Assembly: GCA_039105265.1 (NCBI GenBank)
Contig: JAPFFF010000067.1
Location: 124,001-188,000 of the forward strand
DNA: 64,000 bases
Source: Tritrichomonas musculus
Lineage: Eukaryota; Parabasalia; Tritrichomonadida; Tritrichomonadidae
Reading direction: 5' to 3'
Of the stretch, positions 1 to 10,357 are shown in pieces (positions within the stretch are counted from its first letter, which is position 1; each line of letters starts with the position of its first letter). The notes under the pieces were generated by a model, which was given only the letters and a program-made list of their open reading frames with translations, was not told where the DNA came from and did not search any database. The position numbers were made by a program, and so were the translations under genes.

Positions 1-162
1 ACGATATTTAATTATATTCAATTTCAAGCTATTCAATTATATTCAAAGTTATGAAATTAAATGTAATTTAAAATTAAGAAATTCCATATAATTTAAAAAA
101 AATATTATTAATAAAGTTTTATTTTATTTTTTTTTTATAATATTAATTATTAAAATTTTAAC

Positions 163-1185
163 AATACATCATTGCATGAAGCAGTCTTAAAGAAAAATAT
201 TGAAATTATTCAAATTCTTCTAAACAATAAAAACATTGATGTTAATGTAGAAGATGATATTTTGAAAATCAAAATATAAAATAAAATTTAAAAAAAAAAT
301 ATTTTAATGATTAAATATATTTTTTTTTCATGAAAAACTCCTGTTGAATTAACTAATGATAAAAAAATAATTGAATTATTTTCTGCAGCAATTAAAAGCA
401 AGACAACGGAATCAGAAAAGCAAGAACTAAGTTATGATCATATTATTGTATTTGATGATATTGAATCTAATTCACTTAAAAGTTTGGAAATAATTGATAA
501 ATCAGGTGAAGAAAAGTTTTCTACAGTTACAATTAACAAGCGTTATGTATTGAAAAGAATGGATGAAGGAAAATTTCAACAGTTAATCAATGAATTTGAA
601 ATAATGAGCATGCTTTATCATCCAAATATTCAAAAAGCTGAAAAGATAATCACTAATGATAAAAATATTCCACCATCAATTCTTGTTGAATATTTTCCAT
701 TCAATTTGGAAATGATTGTTCAAAATAAAAAGACATCAAATGTTAATCTAATGTTTTTAATTTTCCAATTAGCAGAAACTATGAAATACATTCATTCACG
801 TAAAATAGTTCATAATGACTTGAAACCAATGAAAATCTTGATTTCAGAAAATGGCATTATCAAAATCAGTGGTTTTGAAAATTCAAAATTAATGACTTCA
901 CAAAATGAATTATGCAATGATATTAAATCATTCGGAGTTATAATTTATTTCATTTTAAGTGGTGGCAAAATATTTGATTTAAAGGATAAAAATTCTCTGA
1001 CATCATTTCCTATTCTTGCACAACAACTGATTAATGCTTGCTGCTTTTATGAAACAAAACCTTCTTTCGAAATAATCTGTAACATTTTAGAAAAGAAAGA
1101 TTATAACCTGATTTCTCTTTCACAGCAAGAAATTCAAGAAGTCAAACAAAAGATTAAGCAATACAGAAAACAAATACCGTTTTAA
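163..1185 (+). pseudogene. Ankyrin-repeat/pseudokinase gene relic
   Basis: Three pieces lie in order on the plus strand. Codons from 166 give an ankyrin helix pair (IIQILLNNKNIDVN) that stops near 276. After about 55 AT-rich bases, a second open stretch from 334 starts with KTPVELTND, which looks like the end of an ankyrin repeat. It then runs without a stop into a protein-kinase-like region ending at 1185. No ATG opens this stretch; the first codon often taken as a start (484) is TTG. In the kinase part the HRD motif reads HND (VHNDLKPMKI) and DFG reads GFE, so catalysis is unlikely. Trichomonads are known to have ankyrin-kinase fusions. The missing ATG and the internal stop suggest a decayed gene; an N-terminal part may have lain to the left of the window. 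Confidence 0.6.
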
Positions 1186-1238
1186 TTAAAAAGATTTTTC
1201 ACTAAAAGAAAACTTAACATCTTTTTTATTTTTATTTT

Positions 1239-1241
<3 letters not shown>

Positions 1242-1283
<42 letters not shown>

Positions 1284-1297
1284 TTGTTGTTGTTGTT
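1242..1297. repeat. Poly-T tract followed by (GTT)n microsatellite
   Basis: About 41 consecutive T residues run directly into some five GTT units. No target duplication or retroposon body sits beside it, so it is read as a simple-sequence tract. Length is prone to assembly error. Confidence 0.85.
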
Positions 1298-1299
1298 GG

Positions 1300-2040
1300 T
1301 ATGCCAAAAACAATCTACATCAGGAAAAAGCGCAGTTTTATATATACTTACTAAAATAATTTTATGTCTAATGGTTTAGCATTATATATTTCGATAGTTT
1401 TGTTAATCAATATATTCAAATTGATAAGATAGTGAATCATTCATCTCACTTTTATTGGATTTGTCCTTTGATTTTTCTTCATATTTTCTTCCTTTATTTT
1501 GTATTTTTTTGTAAAAGACATCAAACAAATCTTTTCAAATTTAGAAATTTTCTTTTTTTCAAAAGTATCAAACAAATTCTTCTTCTTGTATAAAAAAGTC
1601 TTTTTTTTTATTTAGCAAATGTAATATATAGGTGTTTTAAAAAGTATTTAGACTAGCCTACTTAGGATTGAGATTTAATTTAAATATTTTGAATATAAAT
1701 AGTTAACATCATATATCATCCATATTTATTATCAAATGATTTACTTGCATTGAAATATTCAAGAGAATGCATCAAAAAAGACGTTTAGAATTAAAATTGT
1801 AAACGTATTAGATTACGGTTGTTAATGAAATATGCAATTTTTATGTAGAAAGTAATTTCATTATTCAAATGAATCTGATATATTCTTTTCATGATAAAAC
1901 AAACAATCTAGTGATATCATAAAATCAATGATATATTTTTAACTGACAAAGAAAAATAACTTACAGTCCAATATATACTAAATATTATATAATAAGCCAA
2001 ATTTGTTTATAAAGTTACAATTATTTTAACTTTTGTTCTA
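1300..2040. other. Intergenic, nothing recognised
   Basis: AT-rich spacer between the kinase relic and the next relic. No long ORF, RNA gene or clear repeat was seen on either strand. Confidence 0.5.
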
Positions 2041-2460
2041 AATGAATTACAATCTTTGAATACAGAACATTATTTCGTTTATTTTTATACAACTAAAGCG
2101 GTGGGATGGGGGTCAGCTTATTTTGATGTTCCTTGGGGTGAATTAGATACGGGTAGAATTATATTCACACTTCCATCAAAATTGAGAGAAATTCCTGATT
2201 TTAATAAGATTAAAGATGTTTATCGAAAATCAAGTTGAGCATGCTCTTGCTTCTGTTGCTGCAGCAGAAATAATGAAAAAATTGTTCCCTGATTTTGATC
2301 CATTTAATTTTGATGGAATTAAATTACCTTGCTGTTTAGTGAATTATGGGAAATTAACTGCAATTTTAATAAATATAGGAAAATTTAACGAGCGAATTTT
2401 TAAATATTCTACTTTTTTGCAAAAAAATTCATTTTCAAATTCTAATTATTTTTATATATA
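2041..2460 (+). pseudogene. Unidentified gene relic with one frameshift
   Basis: Two overlapping open stretches are coding-like in composition: one to 2238 (GWGSAYFDVPWGELDTG in the middle) and one from 2216 (VEHALASVAAAEIMKKLFPDF). The join lies around 2216-2238 and the sequence reads smoothly across it with a one-base shift. The first stretch has no ATG (its nominal start at 2056 is TTG). The local base composition is richer in G and C than the flanks, as expected of former coding DNA. I do not recognise the family. Confidence 0.35.
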
Positions 2461-2810
2461 AAACAATGAACAAAAATTTAAATCTCACAATAAATTATAG
2501 TATTAATAAATTACCTTTATTATTTTAAATATTTGAAATATATTTTAAATTGAGTAAAAATATCAAGATATTGGAAAAAAAAATTTCACATTATTTGTTC
2601 AAAAAAGCATGGTTAATAAAATATTCACAGGCAAGAAACTTGTTTCTCTTAATATGAGTCCTCAAAACTCTAAATTGGCTGAAAAAATGCAAATATAAAA
2701 ATTATCTAAGACGTTAAGTCACCTCACATGAAAACATCTTTTTTCACAAAAATTTATCGTTTAAACGTATTTTGAAAATTTACAAAGTTCATATTTGTTA
2801 AGATAAGTTA
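2461..2810. other. Intergenic, nothing recognised
   Basis: AT-rich spacer upstream of the BspA-like gene. Apart from the candidate initiator at its right end, nothing is seen. Confidence 0.5.
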
Positions 2811-2816
2811 TCATTA
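2811..2816 (+). promoter_or_regulatory. Candidate initiator (Inr) of the BspA-like gene
   Basis: TCATTA matches the trichomonad initiator pattern TCA(+1)YWW. With the A as start of transcription the 5' leader would be 6 nt, in line with the very short leaders known for trichomonads. Confidence 0.4.
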
Positions 2817-2818
2817 TC

Positions 2819-5305
2819 ATGAAAAATGCAAAAATAACTTTAATTATGGATAAAAAATCTTTTTTTATACCTGCTAGATTTGACTCCTTGAGTGATGTTG
2901 CTCAAGATATATATTTAATCCTAACATCTATAGGCAAATACCATGTCAAATCAAAAGTTAATGAAGAAATATTTAAGTCATTTATTAATCACTGGATTAA
3001 CAACGAAACGCCAAATATTCAAGTATCAAATCTTTTTCAATATTTTCAATTAAGTCAAGAATTTGATAGGATGAAAGATTTAATGCAAATGTTTCGAGTT
3101 ATAACACGAAAAAGGTTCTTAACATCTAAAATGCAAGAAAATGAAACTTTTAAGCAAAAAAAAGAATCCAAAGGAAACTATTTGCATGAAATAACGATCA
3201 GTTATCATCAAATAATTCACCATTTATTTACAAACACAGGAATTGACTCGTATTCAAAGTTTTTAGAAAACAAAGAAGAACTTTTACAATCATGCAATAA
3301 AAGAGATGTCAGATTTGTTAATGCCCTGACCCAAAAGCAAATTGAAATAAAAAACTTTTTGTATTCAATAAATGAAAAAGAAGGAACAGCAGGCTTGCTT
3401 AAGCATCAATTTCTATTTCAAATAATAAATTTACCTAGTACGATCATTTTTGATTCAAAAGTTTTTTCAATAACATCCGTTTATAAAGATTGTTTTAGTC
3501 ATCAAAAACTTATAAAAACGATCAACTTTTCAGAGGATTCGAAATTGAAAATAATTGATAAAAAATCTTTCTTTGATTCCTCTATTGAATTCATTTCTAT
3601 TCCAGCAACAGTAACCGAAATTGGTGATTATGCTTTTGCTTATTGTAGTAAATTGAAAAAAATTGAATTTTCTGAAAAATCTGAATTGAAAACAATTGGT
3701 ATGTATTCATTTTATGGTTCATCAATTGAAGTCATTTCAATTCCTAAGCAAGTTTTTTATATAGGTGATTATTCATTTTATAACTGTTCACATTTGAAAA
3801 AAATTGAATTCTCAGAAAATTCAGAGCTTCAGAAAATCTGTCAAAAAACTTTTTATAATTCATCACTTGAAAATATTTTAATTCCATCACGAGTGAAGCG
3901 AGTTTGTTCCAATGCATTTTCAAATTGCAAGAAATTAAAAAAAGTTGAATTTTCTGAAAATTCAGAATTAGAAATGATTGAAGATTTATCTTTTAATAAC
4001 TCTTCAATTGAAAGTTTATATATTACATCAATCAAAAACATTGAATTTGAGCAAGGTTGGTGTGCTAGAACTGCTGAATTGAATGATATCATAATAAACC
4101 CAAAAAATGAATTTTTTGCCATTCATGAAAATACTTGTTTACTCAAAAAATCTGACATTTTAAATGAAAATTATGATGTTCTTATGTTTGCCAAACGGAA
4201 AATTGAAAGTGTCACAATTCCTTCTTTTGTCACTCAAATTTCATCTTATTCATTTGATCAATGTAAACTATTGAAAAAAGTTGAGTTTTCTGAGCCTTCT
4301 GAATTAAAAATTATCCAAAAATTTGCATTTGCCCAAACATCATTAGAAAATATCGTCATTCCATCAAATGTGACTTTAATTGATTATTATTCGTTTTTTG
4401 ATTGTAAAAAATTATCAAAAATTGAATTTTCAAATCCTTCAAAATTGAAGTCAATTGGCTCATTTGCGTTTCAAGGATTACAAATTGAGTCTATTTTAAT
4501 TCCTCCACAAGTAGAAATAATCAATGATTTTGCCTTCTCTGAGTGCAGGAAATTAAATAAAATTGAATTCATAGAACGATCAGAATCGAATTCAATTTTG
4601 ATTCGTAATTTTGCTTTTTTTGATTCTGAAATTCAATGTTTATCGTTACCGTTAGGCAATATTGAACTTGAAGATGCATGGTGCAGAGGAACTCCGAAAT
4701 TAACCAATATAATTCTCAATTCAAAAAGCAAAGATTATTTGTTTTTTGAGAACAAATATCTTCTCAAAAAGTCGAATAAAATGAATGAACTTTTTGACTT
4801 TCTTCTTTTTTCAAGGCGTGATATCAAATATGCTATAATTCCACCATTTATAACAAATATTTCAGCTTACGCATTTGAGCAATGCAAAAATATGATTAAT
4901 GTGGAATTTCCTGTAAACCATTCAAAAATAAGTTCTATCGGTGAGTATGCGTTTGCGTATACATCAATTAAAAAGATCATAATTCCATCTACAATTGTTT
5001 CAATAGGTAAGTCTGCTTTTAGATGTTGCAGACAGCTCAAATCAATTATATTTGATAAGAATTCAAATCTAAATTCAATTGAAGAATACGGTTTCTCAGA
5101 AACATCCTTGGTTAGTTTCTCAGTTCCTCCACATTTGAAAAAAATTGATAGTTCTATTTTTTTCAGATGCTTAAATCTGAAGATAATAGAAATACCTGAA
5201 AATACAGAGTTGGAATCATTGAATCCAAAAGCTTTTAGCGCTTCTTCATCGGATATATTAATGATTCCAGAGAAAATTAAAGAAAAAATGCATTTGGGAA
5301 TTTAA
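2819..5305 (+). CDS. BspA-like leucine-rich repeat protein with BTB-like N-terminus
   Basis: An 828-residue protein starting at an ATG with a candidate initiator just upstream. Residues about 1-115 resemble the BTB/POZ-like head common in trichomonad proteins (ITLIMDKKSFFIPARF, then YHVKSKVNEEIFKSFINHW). From about residue 225 to the end it carries repeated LRR_5 (BspA/TpLRR) units such as TEIGDYAFAYCSKLKKIEF and SIEVISIPKQV. There are two similar, longer non-LRR inserts (around residues 400-460 and 620-680) that each contain a W-C pair and an LLKKS stretch. No signal peptide or membrane segment is visible, so this member is probably intracellular rather than a surface protein. The partner is unknown. 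BspA-like proteins are known as a very large trichomonad family; the role of the BTB-headed subset is not established. Confidence 0.85.
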   Translation: MKNAKITLIMDKKSFFIPARFDSLSDVAQDIYLILTSIGKYHVKSKVNEEIFKSFINHWINNETPNIQVSNLFQYFQLSQEFDRMKDLMQMFRVITRKRFLTSKMQENETFKQKKESKGNYLHEITISYHQIIHHLFTNTGIDSYSKFLENKEELLQSCNKRDVRFVNALTQKQIEIKNFLYSINEKEGTAGLLKHQFLFQIINLPSTIIFDSKVFSITSVYKDCFSHQKLIKTINFSEDSKLKIIDKKSFFDSSIEFISIPATVTEIGDYAFAYCSKLKKIEFSEKSELKTIGMYSFYGSSIEVISIPKQVFYIGDYSFYNCSHLKKIEFSENSELQKICQKTFYNSSLENILIPSRVKRVCSNAFSNCKKLKKVEFSENSELEMIEDLSFNNSSIESLYITSIKNIEFEQGWCARTAELNDIIINPKNEFFAIHENTCLLKKSDILNENYDVLMFAKRKIESVTIPSFVTQISSYSFDQCKLLKKVEFSEPSELKIIQKFAFAQTSLENIVIPSNVTLIDYYSFFDCKKLSKIEFSNPSKLKSIGSFAFQGLQIESILIPPQVEIINDFAFSECRKLNKIEFIERSESNSILIRNFAFFDSEIQCLSLPLGNIELEDAWCRGTPKLTNIILNSKSKDYLFFENKYLLKKSNKMNELFDFLLFSRRDIKYAIIPPFITNISAYAFEQCKNMINVEFPVNHSKISSIGEYAFAYTSIKKIIIPSTIVSIGKSAFRCCRQLKSIIFDKNSNLNSIEEYGFSETSLVSFSVPPHLKKIDSSIFFRCLNLKIIEIPENTELESLNPKAFSASSSDILMIPEKIKEKMHLGI

Positions 5306-5980
5306 ATATACCGAATTGTTGGGAGAGGAGGGTATGCATTCTGAAATCAATTGAATTAAATAAATACAATAGTGATTGGGTATATAATGAAGCCAAAACT
5401 TTGCAATCATTAGATCACCCAAATATTGTCAAATATATAGATCATTTTAGAGAAGGAAATAAACTCTATATTGTTATGGAATATGCTGATGGTGGTGATT
5501 TGCGTAATAAATTAAAAAATCATAAATATGTATTCCATGGTAGTTATCCAGAACATATAATTTTGCAATTATGCGAAGCTATTAAATATATTCATGATAG
5601 AGATATTGTACATAGAGACTTAAAACCAACAAACATTTTTTGACTCACGATGGTGATGTAAAACTAGGCGATTTTGGTATTTCAAAACAGCTAAATGGAG
5701 AAAATATTATGAGATATTCAATTTATATGAATTATTCTATTTATAAAGCTCCAGAGCTACAAAAAAGTGAACCATATACAATATATGTCCGATATAATGG
5801 CCCTTGGATGCATCATTTATGTTTTTTTTTTACTATAAAAGTTTATGACGGAAATAATTTTTCGATCGAAAACGGTCCTCCATGTGATTGCATGCCTTTT
5901 ACTTGTAAGTTATATCAATGGATTGGTTTTTTTTATAAAAACATCTTAAGATATAATAATACTTTTTTTCGAAAATGAAA
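5306..5980 (+). pseudogene. NEK-like serine/threonine kinase relic
   Basis: A protein kinase can be followed in pieces. A glycine loop (IVGRGGYA) is at about 5315-5338 and the Lys-containing strand (KSIELNKYN) follows after a one-base shift. Then come LDHPNIVKYIDHF, YIVMEYADGGDL and the catalytic loop VHRDLKPTNIF, ending in a stop at 5641. After another one-base shift come KLGDFGISKQL and KAPEL, then after a further shift SDIMALGCIIY. HRD, DFG and a PE motif are all still readable, so decay looks recent. The sequence resembles NimA-related (NEK) kinases. It begins immediately after the stop of the BspA-like gene with no spacer, which suggests it arrived by rearrangement. No ATG opens it. Confidence 0.7.
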
Positions 5981-6256
5981 TTGAGAAAAGACTAAGAAAA
6001 AATTGAATAAATATTCTTCTGAATAAATTGTGAATATATTGAATATTTTGGATGATTAATTGAAATTTGAATAACCAAATAAAAAATAATTTTCTATTTA
6101 TTTCATAAAAAAAATAATATTTTTAATTACATATGTTATATAATTATAATCAAAATTAAATAAGATTAATTATATATTTTAAATTATGAATAACTTAAAA
6201 TTTGTTAATGTATTATATATTTGAATATAAACAATGAAATATTCAAATGAAAAACA
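5981..6256. other. Intergenic, nothing recognised
   Basis: Very AT-rich spacer between the kinase relic and the acyltransferase-like gene. No motif stands out. Confidence 0.4.
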
Positions 6257-7534
6257 ATGAAAAGTTCATTTGATATGAAAGCTAAATCCAGAAAAATCAC
6301 TGATTTTGAAAAAAATTTCATAACCTCTAATGAAAGATGCCAATTTGCTGTAAAAGTTAGTTCTCCAAGCTATATTCCCAAGATTATCAAAAATTTAGAA
6401 CATTATATTCTAGGATTTCACCTGAAACTTGAAGATCTGAATTTAGTTTATCACGATGATCCTATTTATATTCATTCTATTCCTAAGAGCGCTAGCAATA
6501 CAAGAGAAGCATGTGATTATATGGATTCTATTAAATATGATTATAAAGACAAATTTGCTATAATTGGAGCAAATGACGATACCGTTGCAATATCTGTTAG
6601 TCATCTTATATGTGATGGTGGCTTTTTCATTGATATATATGACAAATTACTGCTAGATGATCCCATACAAATGAAATCTTATTATCCCATAACTACCAAT
6701 GACACCTTTCCACAAGAATTATCGAAGATAACTAAATCAGACATTGATGAGCATCAAAAATGGACGCAAAAGCTCACGTTTCTTAACTGGAGTTCAAATT
6801 ATCAAGAATTACAAAAAAAGTATGATGACAAAGTCGACTGCAAATATTATCCAATTGAGATTCCAGTGAAAGAAAGCCAATTCTACAAGTCCAACGTCAA
6901 ACTTACTGATCTATACATGACAAGTCTCTCATTATCAATTATGAGCTTAAATGGTCGGATGCATTCAAATTTCGGAATTAGTAATTGCATCAATTTAAGA
7001 CAGTATCTTCCTGCGGGGAAGAAAGATATATCCAATACACAAAACACGGCAGAGTTTAGTGTTCTTGCGAACAATGTTGATTTCAAAATGACAATTCGCG
7101 ATCTTGCTAATTCATATCGTTCCGATTTGTCGACCAAAATGCATGACGGAAAAACTCCATTTACTTCCTATATGAGCATATCAGCTGATGGTTACATACA
7201 AGAGAACAAAAAGGCCTGTTTTCCTGAGCTTTCAAATATTGGAAGATTCAAGGTAAATGACGGTTTTTCAAATGTCATAACCGACATGTGGATCCAGCAA
7301 ACAATGAGGGCTAAATTCGCTGAGATTGTTATCGGTCTGCTCGCTTTTTCAAAAGATAAGTTCGGTGAAAATACAATCGTGGCAAGATTGCAGCAGCCTG
7401 TCACTGTTGTAAACGACAATGATGCCGCTTTGTTGATGAAGTCAATTGTGCACATGATAAAGGATGTTCCTGTGGATGTGACAATTCAAGAGGCTTACGA
7501 TGAATTGAGAAGATTTCAAAGTAAAAATGTGTAA
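6257..7534 (+). CDS. CAT-fold acyltransferase-like protein (condensation/alcohol acyltransferase type)
   Basis: A 425-residue protein. Residues 116-121 read HLICDG, which fits the HxxxDG catalytic motif shared by chloramphenicol-acetyltransferase-fold enzymes (condensation domains, BAHD enzymes, alcohol acetyltransferases). The His would act as general base in acyl transfer. A later LSNIGRF segment near residue 327 resembles the conserved SN(x)G turn in this fold. No signal peptide, carrier domain or membrane segment is visible, so it is a stand-alone, probably cytosolic enzyme. Substrate and acyl donor cannot be told from the sequence. The ATG at 6257 is the first in frame; an ATG at 6248 is out of frame. 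Codon use is less AT-biased than in the neighbouring spacers, as expected of an expressed gene. Confidence 0.65.
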   Translation: MKSSFDMKAKSRKITDFEKNFITSNERCQFAVKVSSPSYIPKIIKNLEHYILGFHLKLEDLNLVYHDDPIYIHSIPKSASNTREACDYMDSIKYDYKDKFAIIGANDDTVAISVSHLICDGGFFIDIYDKLLLDDPIQMKSYYPITTNDTFPQELSKITKSDIDEHQKWTQKLTFLNWSSNYQELQKKYDDKVDCKYYPIEIPVKESQFYKSNVKLTDLYMTSLSLSIMSLNGRMHSNFGISNCINLRQYLPAGKKDISNTQNTAEFSVLANNVDFKMTIRDLANSYRSDLSTKMHDGKTPFTSYMSISADGYIQENKKACFPELSNIGRFKVNDGFSNVITDMWIQQTMRAKFAEIVIGLLAFSKDKFGENTIVARLQQPVTVVNDNDAALLMKSIVHMIKDVPVDVTIQEAYDELRRFQSKNV

Positions 7535-8100
7535 ATATTAAATCATTGTGAGCATGTTAAGTTAAGTACCGAAACAATGCATTATTAACAAATGTAAACG
7601 TATGGGAATCACTATTGAGCAGTTATATGAACATATGTATATAGGTGAAATGACATTTCAACTTTTTCTGTAATATTTTCGGTTATAGTTATTTAAAAGA
7701 ATTTTTTTTTTTTTTATACAAATATCTACAATACAAAGAAAATTAAAGCATAACATTTAAAAAAAAATGATATATCTTTGTTTAACCACCTTTTTAATAC
7801 AAAAATTTGAAAATTTTTGGAATTGAATAAATATGATAAATCAAAAAATAAAATACCTGCAAGTTATTTAAAATGTTTTTTTTATAATATTATACGAATA
7901 TTATAGTTAAGTATATTAATTAAAAGACCTATGTTTTATAGATCAATAATGTATTTTATGCCAATGATGATAATGAGTAATCATAGCTTTTCATTAATCC
8001 TTTAATTTAAAAAATACCATATTTATTAATAATTAAAACGATATTAACGATTTTTATTGAGAGAGTGAGAATATTAATCTCCGAAAATTTTGAATTGATT
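7535..8100. other. Intergenic between convergent genes
   Basis: AT-rich spacer separating a plus-strand gene from a minus-strand gene that ends at 8101. Homopolymer runs only; no repeat or RNA gene seen. Confidence 0.5.
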
Positions 8101-9909
8101 TCAAAGATTCAGTAAAAGCTGATAAAGTTTTTGGTCTCCTTTTTCTTTTGCAATATCAACAGCTGTAAATCTTCTAGTGTAATCCTTTTTGTTACATGAA
8201 TCTAATTTATATATGAAGTGGCCATCTGAATCTAAACTTCGATATTTATTAACATCAATGAAACGTTTTTTAAGGAGTTTATTAACATCAATATTTGATT
8301 TTCTTAACAAAATTTTGACAATTTCTATATCTCCTTTTTCAACTGCAATTGATAACGCTGTCTTTTCTTCTTTATAATAATTGAAAATTGAGTCTTCGTG
8401 CAAAGAAAATGAATGGCTAATACAATTCATGCTATTTACATCAATTTGTTCATAATTCAAAAGGAGTTCAACAATATCTTTATCTCCATTTTCAACAGCA
8501 GTTGCCAGAGCAAATTTTGTTTCATGTACAAAGATAATTTTATTGTTATATGCATTTGCATTTTCTGCATCCTCTTCAATGAAAAAATATTCGCTATAAT
8601 AGTCTTTATCATGATAGAATTCTTTTGAATTTGAAAAACAATTATTTTCTAATAATATTCTTACTATTTCGGCATTCTCTCTTTCAACAGCCAAGTACAA
8701 TAAAGTTTTGTTTGTGCAGAATTCTATAGAGTCATATAGAAAATCTGTGGCAAAGTAGGATGTGCTTGCATTCAAGTCATTTATCAAATATTTAACTATT
8801 TCAATGTTTTCATTTTCAATTGCAAGTGACAAAAATGTTTTGCATCCTTTTTCTTCATATCTTTGTAAAGTTTTATCAATATCGTCTTCGAAGTTATTCA
8901 AAATTGTTTTAACAATTGAAACATAATTGTTCTCAATAAATAGATCTGCATAATTTGACCAATTTTCAGTTCCATTCAAATATTGATAATTGTGATATCT
9001 AATGATTCTTTTATGCAAATAACTCTTAATTTCATCATGATTTTCTAATTTATCTAGAAAATAGTCAGCAATTTCGTTGTGATGACATTTAATGGCCTCA
9101 TTAACAAATTTTTTAATTTGGTAATCGTCAACATTTTTGAGTTCACTTTCAATCATTGAAATCAATTCAGTATTTTTTCCATGAATTGCGTATTTCATTA
9201 TTTTTTCATCCAATTTAACATTGTTGATATGCAAATATTTAAAAATTTGAATAGAACCGAAATATGCTGCATAGTCAACTAAAGTTACATTTTTTTGTTC
9301 ATTCAAAAACTGATGTGTTTCAAAAATTGAGTGCTTGATTTCACTTTCCAAATTCAAATTTGTTTGATTGACGTATTTTACAAAATCAACAATTAGATCT
9401 TTGCGAATGATTTCACAAATAAAGCTATCGTTTTCTCCAATTTCTCTTTTCTTCTCAAATTCTCTATCGTTCTGGTTTTGTAAACCGCGAAATGAATTGA
9501 TTTCAATTGAAAAAAAGTCGTTGTATTTTGTGAGAATGTTACATATTGAATTATCTAAAGTTATCATCTTTTGTTTAAGCAAAAAAAGAATAATTTGTTT
9601 GTTGTCTTTGAAAATGTTGAATATTTCTCTATTTGAAAAGGTTTGTTCAATTTGATCTTTGTAATCAAGAAGAATTTTTTGGATTTGGCTTTCACTGAGG
9701 GATGAACGATAATGATATTTAGATATGCATGATATGATGAGAAGAATCTCTTTTATCATTTCTCGCTTTTCATCTTTAGAGATACTATTGAAATTAAAAT
9801 TTAAATAAGATTTTGAAGATTCATTTTCATAATCTTCTTTTTCAATGAAATCTAGAATATTTCGATAAATTTTCTGCATTCCATTAAAATACTTAGTAGT
9901 TTCCATCAT
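8101..9909 (-). CDS. Ankyrin repeat protein with DUF3447 segment
   Basis: A 602-residue protein. Residues 1-200 are the helical head typical of trichomonad ankyrin proteins. About 205-290 match the DUF3447 type (TLVDYAAYFGSIQIFKYL, then YAIHGKNTELI). From about 330 on there are ankyrin repeats, recognisable as ALATAVENGDKDIVELLL and ALSIAVEKGDIEIVKILL. No kinase or other catalytic domain follows. It ends soon after the last repeat (KEKGDQKLYQLLLNL). The gene starts with two consecutive ATG codons, so the start could be 9909 or 9906. Likely a soluble protein-binding scaffold; partners are unknown. It is a more distant relative of the ankyrin genes at 10358 and 60086. Confidence 0.85.
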   Translation of the reverse strand: MMETTKYFNGMQKIYRNILDFIEKEDYENESSKSYLNFNFNSISKDEKREMIKEILLIISCISKYHYRSSLSESQIQKILLDYKDQIEQTFSNREIFNIFKDNKQIILFLLKQKMITLDNSICNILTKYNDFFSIEINSFRGLQNQNDREFEKKREIGENDSFICEIIRKDLIVDFVKYVNQTNLNLESEIKHSIFETHQFLNEQKNVTLVDYAAYFGSIQIFKYLHINNVKLDEKIMKYAIHGKNTELISMIESELKNVDDYQIKKFVNEAIKCHHNEIADYFLDKLENHDEIKSYLHKRIIRYHNYQYLNGTENWSNYADLFIENNYVSIVKTILNNFEDDIDKTLQRYEEKGCKTFLSLAIENENIEIVKYLINDLNASTSYFATDFLYDSIEFCTNKTLLYLAVERENAEIVRILLENNCFSNSKEFYHDKDYYSEYFFIEEDAENANAYNNKIIFVHETKFALATAVENGDKDIVELLLNYEQIDVNSMNCISHSFSLHEDSIFNYYKEEKTALSIAVEKGDIEIVKILLRKSNIDVNKLLKKRFIDVNKYRSLDSDGHFIYKLDSCNKKDYTRRFTAVDIAKEKGDQKLYQLLLNL

Positions 9910-9919
9910 TATTATTTAG

Positions 9920-9926
9920 AAAATGA
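9920..9926 (-). promoter_or_regulatory. Candidate initiator of the ankyrin gene
   Basis: On the minus strand this reads TCATTTT, matching TCA(+1)YWW, and would give a 15-nt leader before the ATG at 9909. Confidence 0.4.
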
Positions 9927-10357
9927 ACAGATTAATTAATTTCAATAAAAAAATTTTATTAACAATTAAAAAAATTTTTTATCTCAATTTCAAAATTGAA
10001 TGATTTATTTTTTAAATTTTCTTATTATAAATTTTAATATTCTTCCGCTGTTTACCAATGCAAAATAAAATCAAATAAAAATATTTATAAAATATACTGC
10101 ATATGTACATATGATTTTAGGTTCACGAACATATTTGACCTCTCCATGTATAAATATGACATTTTTAATGGTTATGCCTCATATTAATTGAATTCTAAAA
10201 AAAGTAACCAACCCGCAGTTCTAAAAAAAACATATATATTTCAGGGTACAAAGGATAAAATTTTACATGGTAAATAAAATATATATTTGTTTAGCTTACC
10301 TCGTTGCACTTTAATAAAAAATCAAAAAAGGAAATTATTTAATTTTTCAACTTATGA
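9927..10357. other. Intergenic, nothing recognised
   Basis: Spacer between two minus-strand ankyrin genes. No ORF or repeat beyond homopolymer runs. Confidence 0.5.

Noticed and set aside
277-333. Possible intron joining the ankyrin piece to the kinase piece
   Set aside because: No trichomonad-type 5' splice site (GTAYGT) or ACTAAC-type branch with AG acceptor is present; the stretch is plain AT-rich sequence.
1232-1300. Poly-T run as the tail of a reverse-strand retroposon
   Set aside because: No element body or target duplication on either side.
3853-4122. Minus-strand ORF inside the BspA-like gene
   Set aside because: Shadow of the repeat-rich plus-strand frame; no independent support.
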